Of a stretch of DNA of 64,000 bases, positions 27,225 to 36,917 are shown piece after piece. Each line of letters opens with the position of its first letter. The first letter of the stretch is position 1. A program made the translations under genes and the position numbers. Below the pieces are notes generated by a model. That model ran no database searches, had not been told where the DNA came from, and saw only the letters and a program-made list of their open reading frames with translations. The DNA comes from Phytopseudomonas daroniae (GTDB lineage Bacteria; Pseudomonadota; Gammaproteobacteria; Pseudomonadales; Pseudomonadaceae): NCBI RefSeq assembly GCF_004327285.1, contig NZ_QJUI01000004.1, positions 62,001 through 126,000 of the forward strand. The letters are read 5' to 3'.

Positions 27225-28523
27225 ATGTCTTTCATTCCCCGCCTTACTGCCCTGCTTAGCGGCCTGCTACTCAGTGCCCCACTCTGGGCAGCCGATATCG
27301 ACGCGCAGACTTACGGTTATCCGCTCACCAATCCGTTCGAAGCGACCATCGCCACCACGCCGCCAGAACTGCGACCGGAGCTGCCAGACGACGCCGATAT
27401 CAATCAGAAGGACTATCAGATTCGCCTGCGCCCGGAACGCGAATTCCAGCTGCCGGACAACTTCTGGGCCGTGACCAAGATGCGCTACCGGCTGGCCGAG
27501 CAGAAAGGCCCGGCGCCGCTGATCTTCATCATCGCTGGCACTGGCGCGCACTATTCGAGCAGCACCCCCGAATACCTGAAGAAACTGTTCTATGGCGCGG
27601 GCTATCACGTCGTGCAGCTGTCTTCGCCGACCAGCTACGACTTCATGACCTCCGCCTCGCGCTTCGCCACGCCGGGCATCAGCCGTGACGATGCCGAAGA
27701 CCTGTATCGCGCCATGCAGGCCGTGCGCGCCCAGCATCCACGACTGCAGGTCACCGACTTCTACCTGACCGGTTACAGCCTCGGCGCCCTGCACGCTGCG
27801 TTCGTCAGCCAACTGGACGAAACCCGTCGCAGCTTCAACTTCAAGCGCGTGCTGATGCTCAACCCGCCGGTCAACCTGTACACCTCGATCACCAACCTCG
27901 ATAGCCTGGTGCAAACTCAGGTCAAGGGCATCGACAGCCGCACCACCTTCTACGAATTGGTACTGGGCAAGCTGACCCGTTACTTCCAGGAGAAGGGTTA
28001 TATCGATATCAACGATGCGCTGCTGTATGACTTCCAGCAGTCCAGGGAACATCTGTCCGACGAACAGATGGCCATGCTGATCGGCACCTCGTTCCGCTTC
28101 TCGGCTGCCGATATCGCGTTCACCTCGGATCTGATCAACCGTCGTGGCCTGATCACGCCGGTGGAATACCCGATTGGCGAGGGCACCAGCCTGACGCCTT
28201 TCTTCCGTCGAGCGCTGCAGTGCGATTTCGACTGCTACATGGCCGAACAGTTGATTCCCATGTGGCGGGCGCGCTATGACGGCGGCAGCATGGCCCAGCT
28301 GATCAACCAGGTCAGCCTGTACGGCATCGAGGATTACCTGAAGAACAGCCCGAAGATCGCGGTGATGCATAACGCCGACGACGTGATCCTCGGCCCAGGC
28401 GACCTTGGTTTCCTGCGCCGCACGATGGGCGACCGCCTGACCGTATACCCACTCGGCGGCCACTGCGGCAACCTCAATTACCGCGTCAACAGCAACGACA
28501 TGTTGGAGTTCTTCCGTGGCTAA
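27225..28523 (+). CDS. Exported alpha/beta-fold hydrolase, mlaA-linked
   Basis: 432 residues with a signal peptide (1-22, ending LWA). The central region has alpha/beta-hydrolase features: LIFIIAGTGAHYSS (oxyanion strand) and the nucleophile elbow GYSLG with Ser185. ADDVI and GGHCGN near the C-terminus could supply the acid and histidine. The substrate is unknown. It overlaps the mlaA start by 8 bases, so the two are translationally coupled. That coupling suggests, as inference only, a lipid or envelope substrate. Similar proteins are sometimes labelled serine/threonine kinases in databases; I see no kinase motif. Confidence 0.8.
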   Translation: MSFIPRLTALLSGLLLSAPLWAADIDAQTYGYPLTNPFEATIATTPPELRPELPDDADINQKDYQIRLRPEREFQLPDNFWAVTKMRYRLAEQKGPAPLIFIIAGTGAHYSSSTPEYLKKLFYGAGYHVVQLSSPTSYDFMTSASRFATPGISRDDAEDLYRAMQAVRAQHPRLQVTDFYLTGYSLGALHAAFVSQLDETRRSFNFKRVLMLNPPVNLYTSITNLDSLVQTQVKGIDSRTTFYELVLGKLTRYFQEKGYIDINDALLYDFQQSREHLSDEQMAMLIGTSFRFSAADIAFTSDLINRRGLITPVEYPIGEGTSLTPFFRRALQCDFDCYMAEQLIPMWRARYDGGSMAQLINQVSLYGIEDYLKNSPKIAVMHNADDVILGPGDLGFLRRTMGDRLTVYPLGGHCGNLNYRVNSNDMLEFFRG

Positions 28524-29292
28524 GACCTTTCCTGCCTTCGCGCTGTTCGCTGCCTTGCTGAGCTGCGGTGCCGCCACAGCCCAGACCACCATCGAAGACG
28601 ACGGATTCAAGCAACCGCTGAGCAAGCTCAAGTTCAACCCGGGCCTGGATCAGCGTGAATTCGAACGCTCGACCCTGTCCGCGCTGGAAGTTTTCGATCC
28701 ACTGGAGTCGTGGAACCGCCGCGTCTACCACTTCAACTATCGCTTCGACGAATGGGTATTCCTGCCCGTGGTCGACGGTTACCGCACTATCACGCCGAGC
28801 CTGGTGCAACAGGGCGTGAGCAACTTCTTCGGCAATCTCGGCGATGTGTCCAACCTGGTCAACAGCGTGCTTCAGCTCAAGGGCCAGCGGGCGTTGAACA
28901 CCACGGCGCGCCTGCTGTTCAACACCACGCTCGGGGTCGCCGGGCTGTGGGATCCGGCAACCCACATGGGCCTGCCCAAGCAGCGTGAAGATTTCGGCCA
29001 GACCCTGGGCTTCTATGGAACCCCTGCCGGCCCCTACCTGATGCTGCCGATCCTTGGCCCGTCGAACCTGCGTGATACCGGTGGCCTGGTGGCGGACTTC
29101 GTCGCCGAACAACAGATCAACTACCTCAACGTGGCCGAGGTCAGCAACAGTCACCCGGAAGTCACCCTACTCAGGGTGGTCGATCAACGATCGACCACCA
29201 GCTTCCGCTATGGCCAGATCAACTCACCGTTCGAATACGAGAAACTGCGTTTCTTCTACACTGAATCTCGCAAGCTGCAGATCGCCGAGTGA
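28516..29292 (+). CDS. mlaA: MlaA (VacJ) outer-membrane lipid asymmetry protein
   Basis: Removes mislocalised phospholipids from the outer leaflet of the outer membrane and passes them to MlaC. 258 residues; the start is GTG at 28516 inside the end of the hydrolase gene. The N-terminus is a signal sequence with a near-lipobox (ALLSCG, Cys17). The mature protein has the family blocks DPLESWNRRVYHFNYRFD, GVSNFFGNLGDVSNLVNS, DFGQTLGFYG and GPYLMLPILGPSNLRDTGG. The rest of the Mla system (mlaFEDCB) is not in this window, as is usual in Pseudomonas. Confidence 0.95.
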   Translation: MAKTFPAFALFAALLSCGAATAQTTIEDDGFKQPLSKLKFNPGLDQREFERSTLSALEVFDPLESWNRRVYHFNYRFDEWVFLPVVDGYRTITPSLVQQGVSNFFGNLGDVSNLVNSVLQLKGQRALNTTARLLFNTTLGVAGLWDPATHMGLPKQREDFGQTLGFYGTPAGPYLMLPILGPSNLRDTGGLVADFVAEQQINYLNVAEVSNSHPEVTLLRVVDQRSTTSFRYGQINSPFEYEKLRFFYTESRKLQIAE

Positions 29293-29445
29293 CGCGGATG
29301 GCGGCATCCGTGTACTGCGGATCGCCGGCAAACCGCTGAACGAACCCATCGAGCAGTACGGACTTCCGTGACGGTACGTTCGCCTGACTCAGGCAGCAGC
29401 ATGATTCCCACATCGCTATTGGTGGGCTGCCATCCAACGCCCCGC

Positions 29446-30045
29446 TCAACGCTGATGGTTGCGCCTGAACGTCTCCTCCCCCATGGCCGCGATCTGCCCT
29501 TCGATCAAGGCATCGAAGGGTTTGAGCAGGGTCTGATAATCAGCGGGCGCCTCCAGCACGTTCAGCGCCGCGACTATCGCCTCGAGGGTCGATAACGATC
29601 CCTCCATCGGCGCCTTGCGCAGGCGATAGCGCGAGGGTGGTACGTCCGTCAGGGTCACCCGCGGTAACGCTGCCAACGCAGAATTGAGGTGCAGCAACTT
29701 GCGCGCCTTGCGCCAGGTACCGTCCGGTACCACCAGCCGTACCGGCCGTTCGTCGTGCTCGTCGACAACGCAGGCCAGTGGCTGCGCATCGTTCCCCGGA
29801 AACAGCAAATGCGTCCGGTAACCCGGTTGCGCCAGCCACAGCGGCAGATCCTCGAACACCTCGCCCACCCACAGTGTTGCATTGCGCAAGCCGAGCACGG
29901 CCAGGTTCGCCGTATTCAGAGCGTGGTCGACTTCATCAGGGTGCTGCAGCACCAGAATCTCGGTACGGCTGGGCAGATCGGGAATCAGAGCGCAGAGGCA
30001 ATGGCTTGCGGGGCGTTTGCAGCGGGAACAGCGGGGGCGTGGCAT
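29446..30045 (-). CDS. tapT: DTW-domain tRNA-uridine aminocarboxypropyltransferase
   Basis: Transfers the 3-amino-3-carboxypropyl group of S-adenosylmethionine to a tRNA uridine (acp3U) in characterised relatives such as E. coli TapT (YfiP). 199 residues from ATG 30045, with GAGGAG upstream; the longer frame to 30285 lacks family similarity. Four N-terminal cysteines (CSRCKRPASHCLC) probably bind zinc, HPDEVDHALNT follows, and the name-giving DTW-type motif is VVPDGTWRKARKL. It ends convergent to mlaA across about 150 bases in which I see no gene. Confidence 0.85.
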   Translation of the reverse strand: MPRPRCSRCKRPASHCLCALIPDLPSRTEILVLQHPDEVDHALNTANLAVLGLRNATLWVGEVFEDLPLWLAQPGYRTHLLFPGNDAQPLACVVDEHDERPVRLVVPDGTWRKARKLLHLNSALAALPRVTLTDVPPSRYRLRKAPMEGSLSTLEAIVAALNVLEAPADYQTLLKPFDALIEGQIAAMGEETFRRNHQR

Positions 30046-30106
30046 TAGATGGCTCTCCTCGGCCGCGCAGTTTGCCATAGCACGAATGCGCAGCCGAGGA
30101 AGCGGT

Positions 30107-31672
30107 TTAGCGGTTGAAGCGTTCGGCCAAGCTGTGCAGGTAGTCGGCCATGGTTTCCAGCTCCTCGCCGATGGCGACGCCCTGGTGAGCCTGCTCGGCG
30201 CCCTGTTCGGAAAGCTGGGCGATCCGGGTGATCTGCCGGCTGATGTCATCGGCCACCTGCCCCTGCTCTTCGGAGGCGGCTGCAATCTGCTGACTCATGC
30301 CGGTGATGCGGCTGACCGACTCGCTGATGCCGTCCAGCGCGATACGTACCGCCTCCACGCTCTGTACGCTCTCCCGGGAAATTTCCTCGCCACGTTCGGC
30401 CGTGACGACAGCGCGCTCGGCACCGGCACGCAGCGAAGCGATGATCTGGTGAATCTGCTGGGTCGACTCCCGAGTGCGCGAAGCCAGCGAACGCACCTCA
30501 TCGGCAACCACGGCGAACCCACGCCCCTGCTCGCCCGCCCGCGCCGCCTCGATCGCCGCATTGAGCGCCAGCAGGTTGGTCTGCTCGGCAATCGAGGTGA
30601 TCACATCGGCGACGCTGCCGATCGACTGGGTGGAATTGGCCAGATCGCTCACTGCCTGGCCGATATCCGAGACGGCCTTGGCCATGTGCTGCATGGATTC
30701 CAGGCTGCCACCGGCCAGTTGCCGACCCTCTTTGGCCAGGCGATCCGCCTCTTCGGCGGCATGGCTGGTGCTCTGCACGTTTTGCGTGACCTCCTGGATG
30801 GTCGCGGCCATCTGATTGATCGCCGTGGCCGACTGATCGGTCTCGCTGCGCTGCTGGTCGAGCATCTCGGCGCCCGCTCGGGAAAAGCCGGCAGACTGGG
30901 CAGCCTGCCTCTTGACGTTGACACCGGCATCTTCGAGGCGCGTCAGCGCCGTCTGCAGTCGCGCCTCTTCGCTGATCATGGCCATGTCGAGCAACGCCTG
31001 AGCGCCGCGACTCTCACTGTAGGTCAGTGCCACCAGGCTGCTGGTGAATGCCTTCGGGTGGTCAGCAAGGGTTCGACGGATCAGCGCACGCTTGCTGTGC
31101 AACTGATAGGAACCCAGGGCGAACATCACCGCCACGATGAACAGCGCCAGCCACAGTCCGGTGAGTACCGAGTGGGCAGCGAGGATCACCAGCGCAGCGA
31201 GAATCAGCGGCCAGGAACGAATCAGGTCATAGGTCAGGTATTCGATCTTCGGCACGGGCGGCTTACCGGCCCGTAACCTGGCGTACAGCGCCTCGGCCCG
31301 GCGCTTCTGATCTTCCGTCGGCAGCGAACGCACCGACTCGTAGCCCGCTACCTGACCGCTCTGGTAGATCGGTGTGACATAGGCGCTGACCCAGTAGTAA
31401 TCGCCATTCTTAGAGCGATTCTTGACGATGCCCATCCAGGGTTTGCCCTGTTTGATGGTCTCCCACATGTGACCGAATACAGCAGGTGGCATGTCCGGGT
31501 GACGCACCAGGTTGTGGGGCTGGCCGATAAGTTCCTCACGAGTGAAGCCGCTGATGGCAACGAATGCGTCGTTGCAATAGGTAATCTTGCTGTTCAGATC
31601 GGTGGTGGAGATCAACCGCTCATGCCCGGGAAAAGTCCTTTCCCGCTGAGTCACCGGAAGATTCTGACGCAT
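30107..31672 (-). CDS. aer: Aer-type aerotaxis receptor (PAS-containing chemoreceptor)
   Basis: 521-residue methyl-accepting chemotaxis protein. The N-terminal PAS domain (about 10-120) contains [20 protein letters not shown] and [14 protein letters not shown], the pattern of FAD-binding Aer. Two adjacent membrane helices follow (about 150-195), then a signalling domain with the conserved hairpin tip [20 protein letters not shown]. No periplasmic ligand domain is present, so sensing is cytoplasmic (redox/oxygen). It probably uses the same chemotaxis pathway that controls the flagella encoded upstream. AAGGA lies before the ATG at 31672. Confidence 0.92.
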   Translation of the reverse strand: MRQNLPVTQRERTFPGHERLISTTDLNSKITYCNDAFVAISGFTREELIGQPHNLVRHPDMPPAVFGHMWETIKQGKPWMGIVKNRSKNGDYYWVSAYVTPIYQSGQVAGYESVRSLPTEDQKRRAEALYARLRAGKPPVPKIEYLTYDLIRSWPLILAALVILAAHSVLTGLWLALFIVAVMFALGSYQLHSKRALIRRTLADHPKAFTSSLVALTYSESRGAQALLDMAMISEEARLQTALTRLEDAGVNVKRQAAQSAGFSRAGAEMLDQQRSETDQSATAINQMAATIQEVTQNVQSTSHAAEEADRLAKEGRQLAGGSLESMQHMAKAVSDIGQAVSDLANSTQSIGSVADVITSIAEQTNLLALNAAIEAARAGEQGRGFAVVADEVRSLASRTRESTQQIHQIIASLRAGAERAVVTAERGEEISRESVQSVEAVRIALDGISESVSRITGMSQQIAAASEEQGQVADDISRQITRIAQLSEQGAEQAHQGVAIGEELETMADYLHSLAERFNR

Positions 31673-32036
31673 GCTCGCAATCCTTTAGTTCGTGAAGGTG
31701 TACATCCCTGCCACTCCACTATGTCTAGCACAGCAAAGCTGCCACGCCAGCACAGCTAGGCGTTTGTTTTTCAAACGATCAAGCGCAAAAATGGCGTATC
31801 GGATCCATCGCATGCAGTTCCTGGCCACGCCTGTTCCCTGCTCGTCCGAATGGGCTTTCCATATTGTCGGCACGCTCTTCGGTGACTTGAGAGCGTCGCA
31901 GCGTTTCACGCGTCAAAAATTCCGGTCAGCGCCGAACTTTACCTATTCCTGACAGAACCTTACTCCGCTCTTACCCAACGCTGGCGAACGTCTCTCTATA
32001 GTGGCGCTCATCCGAATCCGCCGTGTGCCAATAGAC
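31673..32036. other. 364-base intergenic region without a recognisable gene
   Basis: Lies between the divergent aer and macA-like genes. An 86-codon open frame (31692-31952, plus) lacks a ribosome-binding site and any family features. A TATAGT hexamer at 31997-32002 could be a -10 element for the exporter operon, but no good -35 sits at the right distance. Base composition is a little lower in GC than the flanking genes. Confidence 0.5.
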
Positions 32037-33227
32037 ATGCCGAAACCCAAGCTGCTGTTCCTGATTCCCGCCATCGCCGCCCTGGCGCTGGGTGGCTACG
32101 CACTCAAGAGCTGGTTATCGCCAGCACCTGGCAGCGGCCTGCTGACCGCCGAGGTGCGCCAGGCCGATATCGAGCAGACGGTCATCGCCACCGGTACGCT
32201 GGAGGCCTTCAAGCAGGTCAGCGTCGGTGCCCAGGTGTCGGGGCAGGTCACCAAGCTGCACGTCGATTTTGGCGACCTGGTCAAACAGGGTGAGCCGATC
32301 GCCGAGATTGATTCCCTGACCCAACAAAACTATCTGGCCAATACCAAAGCCTCCCTGGCCAATGTCAAGGCCCAGCGCGCGGTGCAGGCCGCGACGCTCA
32401 AAAAGGCGCAGCTCACCTTCAACCGGCAGAAATCCATGCTCGCTCAGAACGCCAGTTCGCGGGAAAGCTACGAGACTGCCGAGGCCGACCTGAATACCGC
32501 CAAGGCTCAGGTCGCCGCGCTGGATGCGCAGATCGAACAGGCGCAGATTCAGGTTTCCACCGCCGAAGTCGACCTGGGCTACACCAAGATCACCGCCCCC
32601 ATCGACGGCACCGTGGTCGGCGTGGTGGTCAAGGAAGGCCAGACGGTGAACTCGGCGCAATCGGCGCCGACCATCGTCAAGGTCGCCCAGCTCGACAAGA
32701 TGACCGTGCGTGCGGAGATCTCCGAAGCCGATGTGGTCAACCTGCAGCCCGGCCTACCCGTGTACTTCACCATTCTTGGCGAACCCGGCAAGCGCTATGA
32801 AGCGACGCTGCGCATGATCGAACCGGCGCCGGATTCGATAAACACCAGCGACAGCACCTCCAGTTCATCGTCCACCACCTCGACCGACACGGCCGTCTAT
32901 TACATCGCCGTGTTCGATGTGCCCAACCCCGATGGCAAGCTGCGTATTTCCATGACCACCGAGGTGAACATCGTCCTTAACAGCGTCAAGGACGCGACGA
33001 GCATTCCAGTGTCGGCGCTGGGCCGCGCCAACCGTGACGGCAGCTACACCGTGCAGGTGCTGGGTAAAGGCGGCAAGGTCGAGGCGCGGCAGATCCGTAC
33101 CGGACTGGAAGACTCCATCAACGCACAGGTGCTGGAAGGCCTGGAGACCGGCGACAAGGTGGTACTCGGCGATGCCGCTGCCGGCTCCAGCACCACCCTG
33201 CGCATGCGCGGGCCGATGAGACTCTGA
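32037..33227 (+). CDS. macA: MacA-type periplasmic adaptor of ABC efflux system
   Basis: Hexameric adaptor between the MacB-type transporter and an outer-membrane channel. 396 residues from ATG 32037; the frame extends to GTG 32001, which overlaps a putative -10 hexamer. The N-terminal membrane anchor is at about 5-24. A lipoyl half follows ([26 protein letters not shown]), then a long alpha-helical hairpin rich in Ala, Gln and Lys (about 85-165). The second lipoyl half is [20 protein letters not shown], and a beta-barrel and membrane-proximal domain follow. In Pseudomonas the pyoverdine exporter PvdRT-OpmQ has exactly this organisation, so a siderophore role is possible, but no pyoverdine genes are in the window. 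Confidence 0.9.
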   Translation: MPKPKLLFLIPAIAALALGGYALKSWLSPAPGSGLLTAEVRQADIEQTVIATGTLEAFKQVSVGAQVSGQVTKLHVDFGDLVKQGEPIAEIDSLTQQNYLANTKASLANVKAQRAVQAATLKKAQLTFNRQKSMLAQNASSRESYETAEADLNTAKAQVAALDAQIEQAQIQVSTAEVDLGYTKITAPIDGTVVGVVVKEGQTVNSAQSAPTIVKVAQLDKMTVRAEISEADVVNLQPGLPVYFTILGEPGKRYEATLRMIEPAPDSINTSDSTSSSSSTTSTDTAVYYIAVFDVPNPDGKLRISMTTEVNIVLNSVKDATSIPVSALGRANRDGSYTVQVLGKGGKVEARQIRTGLEDSINAQVLEGLETGDKVVLGDAAAGSSTTLRMRGPMRL

Positions 33228-33228
33228 C

Positions 33229-35175
33229 ATGGCACTCCTCGAACTGAGCGGCCTGCGCCGCGAATTCCCGGCCGGGGATCAGACCATCGCCGTGCTCAAG
33301 GATATCGACCTGAGCATCGAACAGGGCGAAATGGTTGCCATCATCGGTACCTCCGGCTCGGGCAAATCGACCCTGATGAACATCCTTGGCTGCCTGGATC
33401 GGGCCAGCGCCGGCACTTACCGCATCGCCGGCCGGGAAACCGGCAGGCTATCCCCGGACGAGCTGGCCGAACTGCGCCGCGAATATTTCGGTTTCATCTT
33501 CCAGCGTTACCACCTGCTGGGCGACCTGGATGCCGTGGGCAATGTCGAGATCCCTGCCATCTACGCCGGCAAGGACGCCACCAGCCGTCACCAGCGCGCC
33601 GAAGCACTGCTGCAGCGCCTCGGCCTGGGCGAACGCCTGAGCCACAAGCCAAGCCAGCTTTCCGGCGGCCAGCAGCAACGCGTTTCCATTGCCCGGGCGC
33701 TGATGAACGGCGGCCAGGTGATTCTCGCCGATGAGCCCACCGGCGCGCTGGACAGCCACAGCGGCGAAGAGATGCTCAAGCTGCTGCGTGAGCTGCATGC
33801 CGCTGGGCACACGGTGATCATCGTCACCCACGACATGAAGGTCGCGGAAACCGCCGACCGCATCATCGAGATCAGCGATGGCTGCATCGTTGCCGACCGC
33901 CGCCTGCGCGACGGCGACGCGGACTCGGACGTGCTGGAAGAGCCAGCCCAGGCACGTGATGCCAATACCTTGCGCGCCGGGGTCGGGCAGTTTCGCGAAG
34001 CGTTCCGCATGGCTCTACTGGCGATGCTCTCGCACAAGCTGCGCACTTTCCTGACCATGCTCGGCATCATCATCGGCATCGCCTCGGTGGTGTCGGTGGT
34101 GGCGCTGGGCCAGGGTTCGCAACAGAAGATCATGGAGAACATCAGCGCGATCGGTACCAATACCATCGACATCTATCCCGGCAGCGGTTTCGGTGATCGT
34201 CGCTCGGCACGCATCCAGACGCTGGTGCCGGCCGATGCCGATGCCCTGGCTGGTCAGGCCTTCGTCGACAGCGTCACGCCATCGGTTTCCAGCTCCGGTA
34301 CCTTGCGCTACCGCGAGCAGGCGCTGAGCGTGTCCATGAGCGGCGTGGGCGAGCAGTTCTTCCGCGCCAAGGGTTATACCTTCGCCCAGGGCCGCGCGTT
34401 CGATACCAAGGCGGTGCGCGAGTCGGCACAGAATGCGGTGATCGACGACAACACCTACAAGAAGCTGTTCGCCGGCAAGCAGGCGCTCGGCCAGGTGATC
34501 CTGCTGGGCAATGTACCGGTGCGCGTCATCGGCGTGCTCGACCCGATCCAGAGCAACTTCGGCGGCAGCGACTCGCTACGCATCTACCTGCCCTACACCG
34601 CGGTGATGAACCGCATGCTCGGCCAGTCGTACCTGGAAAGCATCACCGTACGGGTCGACGACAGCGTGTCCAGCGATGCCGCCGAGCAAGGCATCATCCG
34701 CCTGCTCACGCGTCGCCACGGGGTGCAGGACTTCTTCGTGATGAACACCGACACCATCCGCCAGACCATCGAAAAGACCAGCCAGACCATGACCCTGCTG
34801 ATCTCGGCCATCGCCCTGATCTCCCTGCTGGTCGGCGGTATCGGGGTGATGAACATCATGCTGGTGTCGGTCACCGAGCGCACCCGCGAGATTGGCGTGC
34901 GCATGGCGGTGGGGGCACGGCAGAACGATATCCTCCGGCAGTTCCTGATCGAGGCGGTGCTGGTGTGCCTGATCGGTGGCGCACTCGGCGTGATGTCGGC
35001 GTTGGCCTTCGGCGCCGTGTTCAGCCATTTCACCAGCGAATTCAGCCTGGTGTTTTCCAGCACCTCCATCGTCGCCGCTTTCCTGTGTTCCACGGTCATC
35101 GGCCTGGTGTTCGGTTTCCTGCCAGCACGCAACGCCGCCCGCCTCGACCCCGTCGACGCCCTGTCTCGCGAGTAG
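33229..35175 (+). CDS. macB: MacB-type ABC transporter (ATPase-permease fusion)
   Basis: 648 residues, the same length as E. coli MacB. The N-terminal ATPase domain (1-230) has Walker [10 protein letters not shown], signature [15 protein letters not shown] and Walker [14 protein letters not shown] membrane helix at about 270-292 is followed by a roughly 250-residue periplasmic domain and three C-terminal helices with the FtsX/MacB motif [21 protein letters not shown]. MacB works by mechanotransmission, pushing substrates from the periplasm through the adaptor and channel. It starts one base after the macA stop. Confidence 0.95.
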   Translation: MALLELSGLRREFPAGDQTIAVLKDIDLSIEQGEMVAIIGTSGSGKSTLMNILGCLDRASAGTYRIAGRETGRLSPDELAELRREYFGFIFQRYHLLGDLDAVGNVEIPAIYAGKDATSRHQRAEALLQRLGLGERLSHKPSQLSGGQQQRVSIARALMNGGQVILADEPTGALDSHSGEEMLKLLRELHAAGHTVIIVTHDMKVAETADRIIEISDGCIVADRRLRDGDADSDVLEEPAQARDANTLRAGVGQFREAFRMALLAMLSHKLRTFLTMLGIIIGIASVVSVVALGQGSQQKIMENISAIGTNTIDIYPGSGFGDRRSARIQTLVPADADALAGQAFVDSVTPSVSSSGTLRYREQALSVSMSGVGEQFFRAKGYTFAQGRAFDTKAVRESAQNAVIDDNTYKKLFAGKQALGQVILLGNVPVRVIGVLDPIQSNFGGSDSLRIYLPYTAVMNRMLGQSYLESITVRVDDSVSSDAAEQGIIRLLTRRHGVQDFFVMNTDTIRQTIEKTSQTMTLLISAIALISLLVGGIGVMNIMLVSVTERTREIGVRMAVGARQNDILRQFLIEAVLVCLIGGALGVMSALAFGAVFSHFTSEFSLVFSSTSIVAAFLCSTVIGLVFGFLPARNAARLDPVDALSRE

Positions 35176-35183
35176 ACCCGATC

Positions 35184-36593
35184 ATGCATAGCCATTATCT
35201 GAAACCCCTGTCACTGGTTATCGCCCTTGCCCTGGGCGGCTGCAGTTCGCTGCTCTCCACACCTTACGAGCGGCCGGCGCTGAACGTTCCCGCCAGTTGG
35301 CAACAGCCGGGCGAGCAGCAGGCCAGCACTGGCCAGGCCTGGTGGAAAGCTTTCGGCGACCCCGAACTGGATCGGCTGATCGACGCAGCGCTGGCACGCA
35401 ACAACGACATCGGTACGGCGTTGCTCAACGTACGTCGCGCGCAGTTGCAGGCCGGCCTGGCCCGTGACGGTCAATTTCCTCAGCTCAGCAGCGGCCTGAG
35501 CGCCGACCGCACCCGCGCCCTGCGCGGTGAAGGCAGCGCAGCCCACAGCTATTCGCTGACCGGCTCGGTAAGCTGGGAAGCCGATTTGTGGAACCGTCTG
35601 GGTAGTGCCACTGACGCGGCGGAACTCGAAGCCCTGGCGACCGAACAGGATTACGCCGCCACCCGACTGTCCCTGGCGGGCACGCTGGCGAGCCTGTACT
35701 GGCAGATCGGTTATCTCAACGAACGCCTGGCCTCCAGCGCCGCGAGCATCGCCTACGCCCGGCAAACGTTGCAGTTGGTTCAGGTGCAATACGATGCCGG
35801 CCAGGCTTCGGCCCTGGAGCTCGCCGAAGCGCGGCAGAGCCTGGAAACCCAGTTGGCCAGTGAAGTGGATCTGCGCCAGCAGCGGGTCGAGCAGCGCAAT
35901 GCCCTGGCAGTGCTGTTCGATGGTGCTACGCCCGTGAATCTGAACGAGCTGCAAAGCCTGGAAAGCAGCGTATTGCCCGCCGTGCAGGCCGACCTACCGG
36001 CCAGCCTGCTGGCTCGACGACCGGATCTGCGCGCCGCCGAACTGCGCCTGCGAAGCAGCCTGAAATCCGTGGATGCGACCCGTGCGAGCTACTACCCGGA
36101 TCTGAGTCTGACCGGCACCCTGGGCTATTCCAGCTCGGCGCTGAGCAACCTGCTGCAGAACCCGGTTGGCGCACTGGGCGCGAGCCTGGCCATGCCCTTC
36201 CTGCAGTGGAATCAGATGAAACTCAACGTCGCCGTGTCGAGAACGGATTACGAACTGGCGGTGACGGACTTCCGACAGAGCTTGTATCAGGCACTGGCCG
36301 ACGTGGAGAACGGGCTGGCGGGTCGGCGTCATTACGCCGAGCAGGAAGGCATGCGTAGCCGAGCGCTGGATGCGGCCAGCGAGGCCGAGCGTATCTATCG
36401 CATTCGCTACGAGTCAGGGGCAGTGGATCTGCAATCCTGGCTAAGCGCGCAGGATACACGCCGTTCGGCGCAGATCACCCTGGCGGAGAACCGCCTGAAT
36501 CAGTTGCTCAATGCCGCCACCCTGTACCAGTCGCTGGGCGGTGATACGGGCGTGGATATCGAAGCGCCGCTGGCGGCGCTTTCGAATCAGTGA
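35184..36593 (+). CDS. NodT/OprM-family outer-membrane efflux lipoprotein
   Basis: 469 residues from ATG 35184, 9 bases after macB; the frame is open further upstream but overlaps macB. The signal peptide ends in the lipobox ALGGC. Two repeats of the outer-membrane efflux protein domain are visible, including AWWKAFGDPELDRLIDAALARN and LARRPDLRAAELRLRSS. It completes a dedicated tripartite exporter, comparable to OpmQ beside PvdRT, so this system need not borrow a general TolC. Confidence 0.93.
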   Translation: MHSHYLKPLSLVIALALGGCSSLLSTPYERPALNVPASWQQPGEQQASTGQAWWKAFGDPELDRLIDAALARNNDIGTALLNVRRAQLQAGLARDGQFPQLSSGLSADRTRALRGEGSAAHSYSLTGSVSWEADLWNRLGSATDAAELEALATEQDYAATRLSLAGTLASLYWQIGYLNERLASSAASIAYARQTLQLVQVQYDAGQASALELAEARQSLETQLASEVDLRQQRVEQRNALAVLFDGATPVNLNELQSLESSVLPAVQADLPASLLARRPDLRAAELRLRSSLKSVDATRASYYPDLSLTGTLGYSSSALSNLLQNPVGALGASLAMPFLQWNQMKLNVAVSRTDYELAVTDFRQSLYQALADVENGLAGRRHYAEQEGMRSRALDAASEAERIYRIRYESGAVDLQSWLSAQDTRRSAQITLAENRLNQLLNAATLYQSLGGDTGVDIEAPLAALSNQ

Positions 36594-36605
36594 CGGTCGC
36601 GGCGT

Positions 36606-36731
36606 TTAGCGGCGGCGACGGCGCTCTGCGGCCAGGCGGCGCTGCTCGTCACTGCGGATGGGAACCGGCTGCATGCGCGGGGCAAACAGGGCATTGAACT
36701 GTGCGGCAAGTTTTTCGAACCAGGCTTTCAT
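36606..36731 (-). CDS. 41-residue basic protein of unknown function
   Basis: An open frame from ATG 36731 to TAA 36606. It begins MKAWFEKLAAQFNALFAPRM and ends with an arginine-rich tail (AAERRRRR). AGGATAAC precedes the start. The N-terminal 18 residues could form an amphipathic helix. The reading is strongly codon-biased (third-position G/C) and convergent with the efflux lipoprotein gene. I do not know a function; the small basic product could be membrane-peripheral or nucleic-acid binding. The 186 bases between it and the TonB receptor gene show nothing else. Confidence 0.55.
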   Translation of the reverse strand: MKAWFEKLAAQFNALFAPRMQPVPIRSDEQRRLAAERRRRR

Positions 36732-36917
36732 AAGAGTTATCCTCGAACTACGCGCGGCTATGGTGACCGCTTACCTTGAGAGTAGCCGAAACCAGCACGT
36801 TCGTGGAGAGGCAACTGGTCTCTAACCATTGCAAGGCGCTACCGACCGTCGCATGGCTCATCCGCATGGCGAACCAGCGGGGAATCCGTTTCCAGCGCGA
36901 GACCGCAACTTGCTCCC

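Noticed and set aside
31692..31952. 86-codon frame in the aer-macA gap
   Set aside because: No ribosome-binding site, no codon bias and no recognisable domain.
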